Part shown: piece after piece, positions 53,161 through 61,760 of the stretch | Layout of the letters: each line of letters opens with the position of its first letter | How positions within the stretch are numbered: position 1 is the first letter of the stretch | Assembly (NCBI RefSeq): GCF_004123905.1 | Contig: NZ_MZXW01000053.1 | Span: 372,001-436,000 of the forward strand | Direction of reading: 5' to 3' | Source: Bradyrhizobium betae | GTDB taxonomy: Bacteria; Pseudomonadota; Alphaproteobacteria; Rhizobiales; Xanthobacteraceae | DNA: 64,000 bases | Made by a program: the position numbers and the translations under genes | Notes under the pieces: model-generated | The model's input: the letters and a program-made list of their open reading frames with translations, nothing else | What the model was told of the DNA's origin: nothing | Databases searched by the model: none

Positions 53161-54329
53161 GGGATCGCATCCTGCACGGCGCTCTGCAGGTCGGCTTCAC
53201 GCGCGGCCTTGCCATGCAACTCATGAACGCGGCTGCCTTCCGCGAGCCGGTACTGGCCGTCGATCACGACGACGTCACCTGATTTCAGCCCCTTGTCGAT
53301 CAGGGCCTGGCCGTCGCTGATCTCCGCGACGTGGACGGGCCGCAAGGCGACCGTCTGGTCTTTGGCCACGACATAGACATAGCTGCCGTTCGGCCCCTGC
53401 TGCACGGCTGAGCCTGCGACAGTGAGCGCGTCTTTCTGAATCTCGAGCAACAGGCGCGCGTTGACCAGCTGGCCCGGCCACAGCCGGTGCTCATGGTTCG
53501 GGAACACCGCCTTGAGCTGGACGGTGCCGGTCGTCCCCGCGATCTCGTTGTTGACCAGCAGCAGCGTGCCCTCGTCGAGCTTCATCTTGTTGTCCTGGCT
53601 ATAGGCGATGACCTTCAGCGCGCCCTTTGCGGCGTGCTCCTCGATCACCGGCAGGTCCGTCTGCGGCAGGGTGAACAGCAGCGAGATCGGCTCGATCTGG
53701 GTGACGACGACGAGACCGTTGGCGTCGGTCGGATGAATGACGTTGCCGACATCGATCTGGCGGACGCCGGTGATGCCGGGAATGGCCGATGTCAGGCGGG
53801 TATAGCTGAGCTGGACGTTGGCCTCGTCGATCTGGGCCTGGTCGGCCTTCACGGCGGCCTTGAGCTGCGCCACCTGCGCCGTCTGCGTTTCGATCAGTTG
53901 CGGGGTCGCATAGCCCTTGTCGCCGAGCTGGTTGTAGCGGGAGAGATTGGCTTCGGCATTCGCGAGCTGCGCCTGGTCCCTGTCGCGATTGGCCGTCAGT
54001 TGTTCGATCTGCGCCTCATAAGGACGCGGGTCGATCTGGGCGAGCAGGTCGCCGGCCTTGACGGCCTGTCCTTCGGTGAAGGCGATCTTGACGATCTGTC
54101 CCTGAATCTGGCTGCGCACGACGTCGGTGTTGTAAGCGATCACCGTGCCGATGCCGCGCAGATAGATCGGAACGTCCTTGCCGGTGATGGTGGCGGCGAC
54201 CACCGGTACGGCGGCGGGCACGGGTGCGGCTGCCACCGCCGGCTTCCGGTCGGTGCCGAAGAACCAGAGGCCTGAGCCGGTCAGGATCGCGGCGAGTGCA
54301 AGCAGCGCAATGGTGAGATTCCGTTTCAC
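53157..54329 (-). CDS. RND periplasmic adaptor, MdtA-like
   Basis: This 390-residue adaptor has a membrane anchor (5-24), lipoyl motif SQIQGQIVKIAFTEGQAVKAGDLL, a long coiled coil (about 100-180), a second lipoyl half and a beta-barrel with PNHEHRLWPGQLVNARL. The GTG at 54329 has an AGAAGG site and places a normal signal-anchor at the N-terminus; the longer open frame upstream overlaps the secreted protein gene and is not supported. It overlaps the permease start by 4 bp. Confidence 0.93.
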   Translation of the reverse strand: MKRNLTIALLALAAILTGSGLWFFGTDRKPAVAAAPVPAAVPVVAATITGKDVPIYLRGIGTVIAYNTDVVRSQIQGQIVKIAFTEGQAVKAGDLLAQIDPRPYEAQIEQLTANRDRDQAQLANAEANLSRYNQLGDKGYATPQLIETQTAQVAQLKAAVKADQAQIDEANVQLSYTRLTSAIPGITGVRQIDVGNVIHPTDANGLVVVTQIEPISLLFTLPQTDLPVIEEHAAKGALKVIAYSQDNKMKLDEGTLLLVNNEIAGTTGTVQLKAVFPNHEHRLWPGQLVNARLLLEIQKDALTVAGSAVQQGPNGSYVYVVAKDQTVALRPVHVAEISDGQALIDKGLKSGDVVVIDGQYRLAEGSRVHELHGKAAREADLQSAVQDAIP

Positions 54330-54349
54330 GGCGATGGTCCTTCTTGATC

Positions 54350-54841
54350 TCAGGGATTGCCGGGGCCGTCGATCGGCGTCGTGCCGATCGTGGACGTGGG
54401 GCCGGGCACCGGCACGGTCGGACTGATTCCGGCGCCGCCGATCTCGGTGGCTCCCAGCGGAATCCCGACGCGTCCCACCGTCGATGTCGAAGGCAGGGGT
54501 GAGGCAAGTGCGGTGCTGCCGGTGCAATTGGCGGCGGAGCCACCGGACAGCCCGCCGCCGTCGAACAATGCTCCAGTCGATGCGGTATTCGCGGAGCTGA
54601 CGCAGCCCATCATGCTTTGCGCGGGAGTGATCGGTGAGATACCCGGCGTTGCGATCTCGGTCGATCCCAATGGAATGCCCACAGGCCGCGTCGATTGCGG
54701 GTTGAGCGGCGATGTCGCAAGCATGCCGGCAGGAGGTTGCATCCCTGGCACTGTTGTTTGAGCGATCGCCGCAGCCGAGACCAGCCACAGTATGGCCGCT
54801 GCAAGCATCACACCGTTGTTTGCTAGATGCTGCTTTTGCAT
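54350..54841 (-). CDS. Secreted Pro/Thr/Gly-rich low-complexity protein
   Basis: This 163-residue protein has a signal peptide (MLAAAILWLVSAAAIA, cleavage after AIAQ) and an internal repeat, VGIPLGSTEIATPGISP and VGIPLGATEIGGAGISP, about 75 residues apart. Two Cys residues flank the middle. It is 20 bp upstream of the adaptor gene, in the same operon. Its counterpart in the first RND operon (21677-22378) is of the same style, though alignment is loose. Confidence 0.65.
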   Translation of the reverse strand: MQKQHLANNGVMLAAAILWLVSAAAIAQTTVPGMQPPAGMLATSPLNPQSTRPVGIPLGSTEIATPGISPITPAQSMMGCVSSANTASTGALFDGGGLSGGSAANCTGSTALASPLPSTSTVGRVGIPLGATEIGGAGISPTVPVPGPTSTIGTTPIDGPGNP

Positions 54842-54977
54842 GGAACGTGACTCCGGCTGACCGAGATCGACAATAGAAAGGTGCGCGTGCGCAGGTATTT
54901 CCAGAACGCACGTCCTGCTCCCCGGCTGCACGACCGCGAGACGCATCGCTTTACCAACGGTCCTGAAGTCGCCTTCG

Positions 54978-55319
54978 CTATCTCAGGACAGCCCGCGCGC
55001 GTGCAATTTCCCGGCTGCACGCGGCGATGTCGCCGGTGCTATCGGCGGTGCGCGCGCGATCAAGCGAATCGAGCGCATCGGTGAAACCGACGCCGTTGTT
55101 GCCTTCCGATTCCGCGAGCGAGCGCGGCGTTGGTTGATGGTTCCGCAACGCGTTGAGGCTCTCCGGCTTCCAGCCATGGGAGCCCGCGTCCTTCTCGATG
55201 GCCAGATCGAGCTGGGCCTGGGTTTGCGCGATGTCATCCGTGCAGCTGCCGGCATGGGCCGGCATCGTTGCGCACAGCAGGACGAAGAGAGCGGCCCGGC
55301 ACTTTGCGATGGATGTCAT
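54978..55319 (-). CDS. Small exported protein, unknown function
   Basis: This 113-residue protein has a signal peptide (AALFVLLCATMPAHA) and a helical mature part with two Cys residues (SCTDD and ACSRE) bracketing an Asp/Gln/Leu-rich segment. It lies 136 bp upstream of the RND-associated secreted gene and could be the first gene of that transcript. The family is not recognised. Confidence 0.6.
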   Translation of the reverse strand: MTSIAKCRAALFVLLCATMPAHAGSCTDDIAQTQAQLDLAIEKDAGSHGWKPESLNALRNHQPTPRSLAESEGNNGVGFTDALDSLDRARTADSTGDIAACSREIARARAVLR

Positions 55320-55639
55320 TGTTCGATCCTATGCTTGGATTTCGAGTGAGGTCAGGAACGTTGTCGTGAATGACCGAGCGCGCATCGATCGTCTTTCGTG
55401 TCCGAACGCCGGGCGTTCACGCTCTCGAGAGATTCTTGTCACGGATGTCAGTTGCATGACGCTCGCTCTTCGCTTGAGATGCGTCTCTCAGCTAGGCCGC
55501 GTCCGGCGGATGTGCGAGTGGCGATCGTCGCCAGTCGCGTGTCCCGGCGTGCGAAGTCGCAAGGATAGTTGTTTGCGGAAATACGCATGGCAGGCCCCGG
55601 ACCTAGTGTCGCGTCATTCCAACCCGGAGTGATCCCGAC
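55320..55639. other. Divergent intergenic region
   Basis: This 320-bp gap separates the leftward exported protein from the rightward hydrolase. It must contain both promoters. I see no gene, no strong hairpin and no clear repeat. Confidence 0.4.
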
Positions 55640-56425
55640 ATGAAACACCTCAACGCTGGCCTCGCCGTTGCCGCCGCTCTCTCCTTGTTCTCGACCGTCG
55701 CCCCCGCGCGCGCAGAACCCCCGAAGAACATCGTCCTGGTGCACGGCGCCTGGGTGGATGCATCCGGTTGGAAGCCGGTCTACGAGATCCTGATCAAGGA
55801 AGGCTTCCGCGTCACCATGGTGCAGGAGCCCGAGACCTCGTTCGCCGACGATGTCACGGCGGCGAAGCGCGTTCTCGATCTCCAGGATGGTCCGACCCTC
55901 CTCGTCGGTCACAGCTATGGCGGTTCGATCATCACCGAGGCCGGCGTTCACCCGAACGTCGTCGGTCTCGTCTACGTCGCTGCGCACGCGCCCGACGTCG
56001 GCGAGGACGAATCTGCGCTGGGCAAGAAGACGCCGAGCGTGCTCGGCAAGACCGAAGGCGTCATCAAGGTGACGCCCGACAAGTTTACCTATCTCGATCC
56101 CGTGCAATTCCCGAAACTGTTCGCGCCTGATTTGCCGCGTGAGCGCGCCGAATTCGTTGCGCGCTCCCAGGTCCTGGCCGCGACCCAGGTGTTCAGCACG
56201 CCGCTGACGGCGGCTGCGTGGAAGACCAAGCCAAGCTGGGGCATCGTCGCCGGCAGCGACCAGATCATCAATCCGGATCTCGAACGCTGGTACTACGAGC
56301 GCGCCAAGAGCCAGACCACCGTGATCCCGGGCGCCAGCCACTCGGTCTACGAGTCGCATCCGAAGGAGGTCGCGGCGATCATCACCCGCGCGGCGCGCAG
56401 CATCCAGCAGCCGGTCACGCGCTGA
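55640..56425 (+). CDS. Exported alpha/beta hydrolase
   Basis: This 261-residue protein has a signal peptide (LAVAAALSLFSTVAPARA) and the alpha/beta fold: oxyanion segment LVHGAWVDASGW, nucleophile Ser in VGHSYGGS (about 92), Asp in GSDQIINPD and His in PGASHSVYESH. It belongs to the group with salicylate esterase/hydroxynitrile-lyase-like folds, and the substrate is unknown. A 9-bp hairpin lies 45 bp downstream, so it is probably separate from the mdc operon. Confidence 0.9.
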   Translation: MKHLNAGLAVAAALSLFSTVAPARAEPPKNIVLVHGAWVDASGWKPVYEILIKEGFRVTMVQEPETSFADDVTAAKRVLDLQDGPTLLVGHSYGGSIITEAGVHPNVVGLVYVAAHAPDVGEDESALGKKTPSVLGKTEGVIKVTPDKFTYLDPVQFPKLFAPDLPRERAEFVARSQVLAATQVFSTPLTAAAWKTKPSWGIVAGSDQIINPDLERWYYERAKSQTTVIPGASHSVYESHPKEVAAIITRAARSIQQPVTR

Positions 56426-56469
56426 CGAGGCTTTTGCCGGTCCTGACGCACGATCGGCAGAAGGAAGGA

Positions 56470-56495
56470 CGGCGGGAGCATCTGCACTCCCGCCG
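56470..56495 (+). terminator. Hairpin between hydrolase and mdc leader
   Basis: A perfect 9-bp stem, 56470-56478 (CGGCGGGAG) with 56487-56495, and an 8-nt loop. There is no T run. It may terminate the hydrolase transcript or form the first stem of an mdc leader RNA. Confidence 0.45.
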
Positions 56496-56523
56496 GCCCG
56501 ACCGCCCCATCCGGAGAATGTCC

Positions 56524-56613
56524 ATGAATGTGATCGAGACGACCAGCACCATAGCCGGCACCGGCCTGGCTTGGAGAGCGATCACGGTGAAGTGGGAGAG
56601 GACGAGGCCATGA
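56524..56613 (+). CDS. 29-codon leader ORF overlapping mdcA
   Basis: ATG 56524 has a GGAG ribosome site eight bases upstream and encodes 29 residues (MNVIETTSTIAGTG at the start, WERTRP at the end). Its stop shares bases with the mdcA start (ATGA), the classic arrangement for translational coupling. The peptide has no signal or known domain. It may tune mdcA translation or be an unrecognised small protein. Confidence 0.5.
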   Translation: MNVIETTSTIAGTGLAWRAITVKWERTRP

Positions 56614-58256
56614 CGAGCTGGCAGAACAACCGCGCCGCGCGCGATGCCCGCATTGCGGCGGGATCGAGCGTCGCCCGCGGCAAAATCGTCGAAGCCCACG
56701 ACGTCACGCGCTTGCTGGAGGCCGTGGTCCGGCCAGGCGACCGGGTTTGCCTGGAAGGCGACAACCAGAAGCAGGCGGATCTCTTGAGCCGTGCGCTGCT
56801 GGCGGTCGATCTCTCCAGGGTCAACGATCTGCACATGGTGCAGTCGGGCGTCGTTCTGCCCGAGCATCTGGACCTGTTCGACCGCGGGGTCGCCAAGCGG
56901 CTCGACTATGCCTATTCCGGGCCGCAATCGGCGCGCATCGCGCGCATGCTGTTCGGCGGCAAGATCGAGCTGGGCGCGGTTCATACCTATCTCGAACTGT
57001 TCGCCCGCTACTTCATCGATCTCACGCCGCACGTCGCGCTGATCGCCGCCGTCAGCGCCGACCGCGAGGGCAATCTCTACACCGGCCCGAACACCGAGGA
57101 CACCCCGACCGTGGTCGAGGCGACGGCGTTCAAGGACGGCATCGTGATCGCACAGGTCAACGAGATCCTCGAGACCGTTCCGCGGGTCGACATTCCGGCG
57201 GACCGCGTCCACTTCATCGTCAAGGCCGACAAGCCGTTCTTCGTCGAGCCCCTGTTCACGCGCGATCCCGCCGCGATCACCGAGGGCCAGATCCTGACCG
57301 CGATGCTGGCGATCAAGGGCATCTATGCGCCCTACAGTGTGCAGCGGCTCAATCACGGCATCGGCTTCAGCACGGCCGCGATCGAGCTCCTGCTGCCGAC
57401 CTTCGGCGAGAGGCTGGGGCTGAAGGGCAGGATCGCTACTCACTTCGCGCTGAATCCGCATCCCGCGCTGATTCCCGCGATCGAGTCCGGCTGGGTGCGG
57501 CAGATCCACTCGTTCGGCTCGGAGGTCGGCATGGATGACTACATCCGCGCCAGATCCGACGTCTACTTCACCGGTCCCGACGGTTCGCTGCGCTCGAACC
57601 GCGCCTTCTGTCAGACCGCCGGGCTCTATGCCTGCGACATGTTCATCGGCTCCACGTTGCAGATCGACCTGCAGGGAAATTCGTCGACCGTCACCACCTC
57701 GCGCATTGCAGGCTTCGGTGGCGCGCCGAACATGGGGGCAGACGCCCGCGGGCGGCGTCATCCGAGTGAGCCCTGGCTGAGGGCCGGAGCGGAGGCCGAT
57801 CCTGACAGTCCGGCGCCGCTACGCCGCGGTCGCAAGCTGGTCGTGCAGATCGGCGAGACCTTCGGCGACAAGAACGTGCCTCTGTTCGTCGAGAACCTCG
57901 ACGCGATCGAGCTCGCGGAGAAGCTGAAGCTCGAGCTTGCGCCGGTCATGATCTATGGCGACGACGTCACGCACATCGTCACCGAGGAGGGCGTTGCGAA
58001 TCTCCTGCTGTGTCGCACCGCGCAGGAGCGCGAGCAGGCCATCCGCGGCGTTGCCGGCTACACCGATGTCGGCCGTCGGAGGGACCGCGGCATGGTCGCG
58101 CGTCTGCGCGAGCGCGGCGTGATCCGCCGGCCGGAAGATCTCGGCATCAATCCGCTCGATGCGGATCGGAGCCTGCTGGCGGCGCGCTCGATCAAGGACC
58201 TCGTGCGCTGGTCGGGCGGCCTGTACGCACCCCCGTCGAAATTCAGGAACTGGTGA
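56610..58256 (+). CDS. mdcA: Malonate decarboxylase alpha subunit (acetyl-S-ACP:malonate ACP transferase)
   Basis: This 548-residue subunit swaps the acyl group on the carrier protein, loading malonate and releasing acetate. It has the CoA-transferase-like core with VEDFGSEVGMDDYIRARSD-type segment near 308, FCQTAGLYACDMFIG and RIAGFGGAPNMGADARG, all typical of MdcA. ATG 56610 matches the family length. It starts the mdcA-C-D-E-G-B-F-H operon. Confidence 0.95.
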   Translation: MTSWQNNRAARDARIAAGSSVARGKIVEAHDVTRLLEAVVRPGDRVCLEGDNQKQADLLSRALLAVDLSRVNDLHMVQSGVVLPEHLDLFDRGVAKRLDYAYSGPQSARIARMLFGGKIELGAVHTYLELFARYFIDLTPHVALIAAVSADREGNLYTGPNTEDTPTVVEATAFKDGIVIAQVNEILETVPRVDIPADRVHFIVKADKPFFVEPLFTRDPAAITEGQILTAMLAIKGIYAPYSVQRLNHGIGFSTAAIELLLPTFGERLGLKGRIATHFALNPHPALIPAIESGWVRQIHSFGSEVGMDDYIRARSDVYFTGPDGSLRSNRAFCQTAGLYACDMFIGSTLQIDLQGNSSTVTTSRIAGFGGAPNMGADARGRRHPSEPWLRAGAEADPDSPAPLRRGRKLVVQIGETFGDKNVPLFVENLDAIELAEKLKLELAPVMIYGDDVTHIVTEEGVANLLLCRTAQEREQAIRGVAGYTDVGRRRDRGMVARLRERGVIRRPEDLGINPLDADRSLLAARSIKDLVRWSGGLYAPPSKFRNW

Positions 58257-58265
58257 GGACGCGCC

Positions 58266-58583
58266 ATGGAAGATCTCAGCTTTCGACATCCGGTTCGCGC
58301 GCGTGCTGGCGGCGCCAGGCGAAGCGCGATCGTCGGCGTTGTCGCCTCGGGCAATCTGGAAGTGCTGGTGGAGCGTGTGCTGCCGGATGCGGAATGCGCG
58401 GTCGAGATCAAGACCGCGGCGGTCGGTTTCGGCGAGGTCTGGAGTGCCGTGATCGGCGATTTCGTCGAGCGCTATTCACCCGGAGGCCTGAAATTCTCGA
58501 TCAATGACGGCGGCGCGCGTCCCGATACGGTTTCGCTGCGGTTGGCGCAGGCGGTGCGATTGATCGCGGAGAACGGCCAATGA
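58266..58583 (+). CDS. mdcC: Malonate decarboxylase acyl carrier protein (delta)
   Basis: This 105-residue protein carries the 2'-(5''-triphosphoribosyl)-3'-dephospho-CoA prosthetic group. MdcC signatures include VGVVASGNLEVLVER with the modified Ser in the SGNLE motif and LKFSINDGGARPDTVSLRL. It lies 9 bp after mdcA and overlaps mdcD by 4 bp. Confidence 0.92.
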   Translation: MEDLSFRHPVRARAGGARRSAIVGVVASGNLEVLVERVLPDAECAVEIKTAAVGFGEVWSAVIGDFVERYSPGGLKFSINDGGARPDTVSLRLAQAVRLIAENGQ

Positions 58584-59518
58584 CTGCGCCGCTCAAGGAC
58601 GTCGCCCCGGCCGAGCGGGCCCGTAGCACCAGCTTCTACGAGGCGTCGGCCCGCACGCGGCTGGAGCTGCTCCTCGATGCCGGCAGCCTCATTGAGTTCA
58701 TCGGGCCTGGGCAGCGCGAGGTCAGTCCACACTTGAAGATATTCGATCTTCCCGAGCAGTTCGACGACGGCATCGTCGTTGGTCACGGTCGGCTTGACGG
58801 CTCACCCGTGTTCGTCGCCGCACAGGAAGGACGCTTCATGGGCGGTGCCTTCGGCGAGGTGCACGGTGCCAAGCTGACCGGGCTGCTCCGCGCAGCGCGC
58901 GAGATCGGCACGGTCCCCGTGCTGGTCCTGTTCGATACCGGAGGCGTCCGGTTGCAGGAAGCCAATGCCGGCGAGCTTGCCATCGCCGAGATCATGCGTG
59001 CCGTGATGGAAGCTCGCAGCGCCGGCGTGAAGGTCATCGGCCTGATCGGTGGCAGGTCCGGATGCTATGGCGGCGGCGGCTTGATCGCGGGCTGTTGCTC
59101 CGCGCTCGCCGTCTCGGAGCCGGGGCGCATCGCGGTGTCGGGCCCCGAAGTCATCGAGACCAATCGCGGCGTCGAGGAGTTCGACTCGCGCGACCGCGCG
59201 CTGGTCTGGCGGACGATGGGCGGCAAGCACCGCCGGCTGCTCGGCGCCGCCGATGTCTTCGCCGACGACAATGTACAGGATTTTCGCGAGGCCGCGCTCG
59301 AGCTGCTCGGCCTGGTCGGACCGTTCGGTCTCGACAGGCTGAAGGCCGAACAGGACCGGCTTGCCGGCCGGCTGCGCAGTTTTGGTGCTTGCGGAGATGC
59401 CATCGACATCTGGACGGCGGAAGGTATCGCGGACGCTCAAGCCGTTCCCGAATTGCCGGCCGACCAGTTCATTGCCCTTGCCAACCGGATCGGGAGGACC
59501 AGCCGTGATGCTCGATGA
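58580..59518 (+). CDS. mdcD: Malonate decarboxylase beta subunit
   Basis: A 312-residue carboxyltransferase-fold subunit that, with MdcE, decarboxylates malonyl-S-ACP. It contains VFVAAQEGRFMGGAFGEVH and GGRSGCYGGGGLIAGCCSAL, typical of the acyl-CoA carboxylase beta-like fold. It overlaps mdcC by 4 bp and mdcE by 11 bp. Confidence 0.94.
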   Translation: MTAPLKDVAPAERARSTSFYEASARTRLELLLDAGSLIEFIGPGQREVSPHLKIFDLPEQFDDGIVVGHGRLDGSPVFVAAQEGRFMGGAFGEVHGAKLTGLLRAAREIGTVPVLVLFDTGGVRLQEANAGELAIAEIMRAVMEARSAGVKVIGLIGGRSGCYGGGGLIAGCCSALAVSEPGRIAVSGPEVIETNRGVEEFDSRDRALVWRTMGGKHRRLLGAADVFADDNVQDFREAALELLGLVGPFGLDRLKAEQDRLAGRLRSFGACGDAIDIWTAEGIADAQAVPELPADQFIALANRIGRTSRDAR

Positions 59519-60227
59519 AATCATCGCCTCGCTCTTTCCCGACGGCCATGAGGTGAGGCGCGACAAGGGCGTCATCCTCGGCTCGGCGACGCTGCGCTCG
59601 GGTGTCCGGATGCTCGTCCTTGGTGTTGCGGACCGGACTGCGCTGGGTGTCGACGAGGCGATCAGATTGTCCGGCCATGTCCTGGACTCGATCGGCCGGG
59701 ACTCCGGGCCGATCCTGGTGCTCGTCGACAGCGACAGCCAGCGCATGAGCAAGCGCGACGAGCTGCTCGGGCTGAATGAATTCCTCGCGCATCTGGCGAA
59801 AGTGCTGATCCATGCGGACACGAATGGCCGCCCGACCATCGGCCTTCTGTACGGTCACTCGGCTGCGGGCGCGCTGCTTGCGACGGGCCTTGCGACGCGC
59901 GTGCTGGTCGGATTGCCCGGCGCCGAACCCGCGGTGATGGACCTGCCCTCGATGGCGAAGGTCACCAAGCTGTCGATGGAGGCGCTCCAGGAGAAGGCGA
60001 AGTCGACGCCGGTGTTCGCTCCGGGCCTGTCCAATCTCGCACAGATGGGCGCCGTTCACATGATTTGGAGCAACGCCGCTTCGCTGGCCGACCAGTTGGA
60101 GGCGTTGCTGGTCGACCTGCCGGCCGCACGGGACCAGCGTGATGCGCTCGGCAAGGAACGTGGCGGCCGGCTGAAGGCCGCCGAGATCGCGGAGCGCGTT
60201 CGTGACCTCGCCTTGCAAGTGCGCTGA
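59508..60227 (+). CDS. mdcE: Malonate decarboxylase gamma subunit
   Basis: A 239-residue partner of MdcD with the family motifs GYGHSAAG-like LLYGHSAAGALLATG and AQMGAVHMIWSN. ATG 59508 (or GTG 59505) overlaps mdcD, implying coupling. The open frame extends upstream within mdcD without support. Confidence 0.92.
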   Translation: MLDEIIASLFPDGHEVRRDKGVILGSATLRSGVRMLVLGVADRTALGVDEAIRLSGHVLDSIGRDSGPILVLVDSDSQRMSKRDELLGLNEFLAHLAKVLIHADTNGRPTIGLLYGHSAAGALLATGLATRVLVGLPGAEPAVMDLPSMAKVTKLSMEALQEKAKSTPVFAPGLSNLAQMGAVHMIWSNAASLADQLEALLVDLPAARDQRDALGKERGGRLKAAEIAERVRDLALQVR

Positions 60228-60882
60228 GCGTCCACCCGGTCGTCACGACCTCGTCTTCGTCAGCCCGGCAGGCTGGTGCGCGATGCTGGAGGCGCGAGGC
60301 GATCTCGCAACCGATCCTCTTCTCGCGCGCTGGCCAAAAATGAGATGGCCGACGATCAGGCGGCGCGCCTTGCCGGGCGAGGCAACCGGCCTCGCTTTGG
60401 GCCTGCCCTTGCCGCCCTCGGCCGGCAAGAAACGGATCTCCCTTCTGGTTGATCTCGACCACGTCGCCTCCGTCGCGAGGCCGCCATTGCTGCGGCAGGC
60501 GCGGGCTTACGCGCCGCGCAACTGGTGGCCAACGCTCGACCGGCTCGATGCCCTGGCGCTTCGCCATGCGGTGGACGCGCGCGTCTTCGGCAGCCTGGCG
60601 TGGCAGTCGCTGACCGGGCTCGACTACGTGACGGGCCGTTCCGACCTCGATGTCCTCTACGAGTTTCGCCGCGAGACCGACATCGATCGTTTCGTCGCCG
60701 ATGTCGCCGCGATCGAGACCGGCGCGCCGATGCGGCTTGATGGCGAGCTGATGGGCGCCGACGGCGCCGCGGTGAACTGGCGCGAATTTCACGGCGGCGC
60801 CAGCGAGCTTCTGGTCAAGCGCATCGAGAGCGTGGTCCTGCTCGGCCGGCATCAATTCATGTCGGGAGCTATGGGATCATGA
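60202..60882 (+). CDS. mdcG: Malonate decarboxylase holo-ACP synthase (phosphoribosyl-dephospho-CoA transferase)
   Basis: A 226-residue nucleotidyltransferase that attaches the prosthetic group to MdcC. It has the GSLAWQSLTG core followed by YVTGRSDLDVLYEF with the two catalytic Asp residues. It starts with GTG 60202, overlapping mdcE by 26 bp. Its partner MdcB follows with a 4-bp overlap. Confidence 0.88.
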   Translation: MTSPCKCAERPPGRHDLVFVSPAGWCAMLEARGDLATDPLLARWPKMRWPTIRRRALPGEATGLALGLPLPPSAGKKRISLLVDLDHVASVARPPLLRQARAYAPRNWWPTLDRLDALALRHAVDARVFGSLAWQSLTGLDYVTGRSDLDVLYEFRRETDIDRFVADVAAIETGAPMRLDGELMGADGAAVNWREFHGGASELLVKRIESVVLLGRHQFMSGAMGS

Positions 60883-61760
60883 TCACCACGGCCCCACGAG
60901 GTATGGAACGGCCGATCCTGCGCCAGCGGCAGATGATGCCCGATGCATCTGTGATCGGCGCCGTCGCCGCCGACTGCCTCGTCAAGGAGCTCGAAACCTG
61001 GCCGAAGCCGGGGCTGGTGAGCCATGTCGACAATGGCAGTCACGACGACATGGACGCGGGCACGTTTCGTCGCAGCGCAGCAGCCATCAAACCCTATCTG
61101 CAACGTCTCGCCGATGCGGGTGCGCTCGGCTGCGGCATGGGGCGGCTGCGGATCATCGGACTGGAGGCGGAGCGCGCCATGCTTGCGGCGACCGCGGGGG
61201 TCAACACGCACCGTGGCGCGATCTTCGGGCTCGGCCTTCTGTGCGCGGCGGCCGGCGCGAAAGCCAGCGGCTTGGTCGACGACGAACTCCCGCTTGGCGA
61301 TGTCGTGGCGCGGCTGTGGGGTGACAGCATACTTGATGGTCCAGTGCTGCTGCACAGCCATGGCAGCGTGGCCCGCCGCCGTTTTCGCGCGGGCGGTGCG
61401 CGCATCGAGGCCGCGACAGGATTTCCCAGCGTCTACGGGATCGGTTTGCCGGCCTTGCGCACAGCGAGGGCTGTCGCGCCGGAGAATGCGGAAGCTGCCC
61501 GGGTCGAGGCTTGCTTTGCCCTGATCGCATCCGTTGAAGACACCAACCTCCTGCATCGCGGTGGGCTCGACGGCCTTCGCTTTGCACATGATGCGGCGCG
61601 TCGCTTCATCGCTTCAGGCGGTGTCTGCGCGTCCGGCTGGCATGCACGGGCCCAATCGATCCACGACAGCTTCGTCGTCCGTCGTCTCAGCCCGGGCGGA
61701 TCGGCCGACCTGCTTGCAATGACACTTTTCGTCGAAGCCCGTGAGGGGCTGAGCCCATGA
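60879..61760 (+). CDS. mdcB: Triphosphoribosyl-dephospho-CoA synthase
   Basis: This 293-residue CitG/MdcB-family enzyme builds the prosthetic-group precursor from dephospho-CoA and ATP. Signatures are WPKPGLVSHVDNGSHDDMD (about 47-65) and NTHRGAIFGLGLL; a conserved LLHRGG motif is also present. Gene overlaps of 4 bp with mdcG and the transporter gene indicate one operon. Confidence 0.92.
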   Translation: MITTAPRGMERPILRQRQMMPDASVIGAVAADCLVKELETWPKPGLVSHVDNGSHDDMDAGTFRRSAAAIKPYLQRLADAGALGCGMGRLRIIGLEAERAMLAATAGVNTHRGAIFGLGLLCAAAGAKASGLVDDELPLGDVVARLWGDSILDGPVLLHSHGSVARRRFRAGGARIEAATGFPSVYGIGLPALRTARAVAPENAEAARVEACFALIASVEDTNLLHRGGLDGLRFAHDAARRFIASGGVCASGWHARAQSIHDSFVVRRLSPGGSADLLAMTLFVEAREGLSP

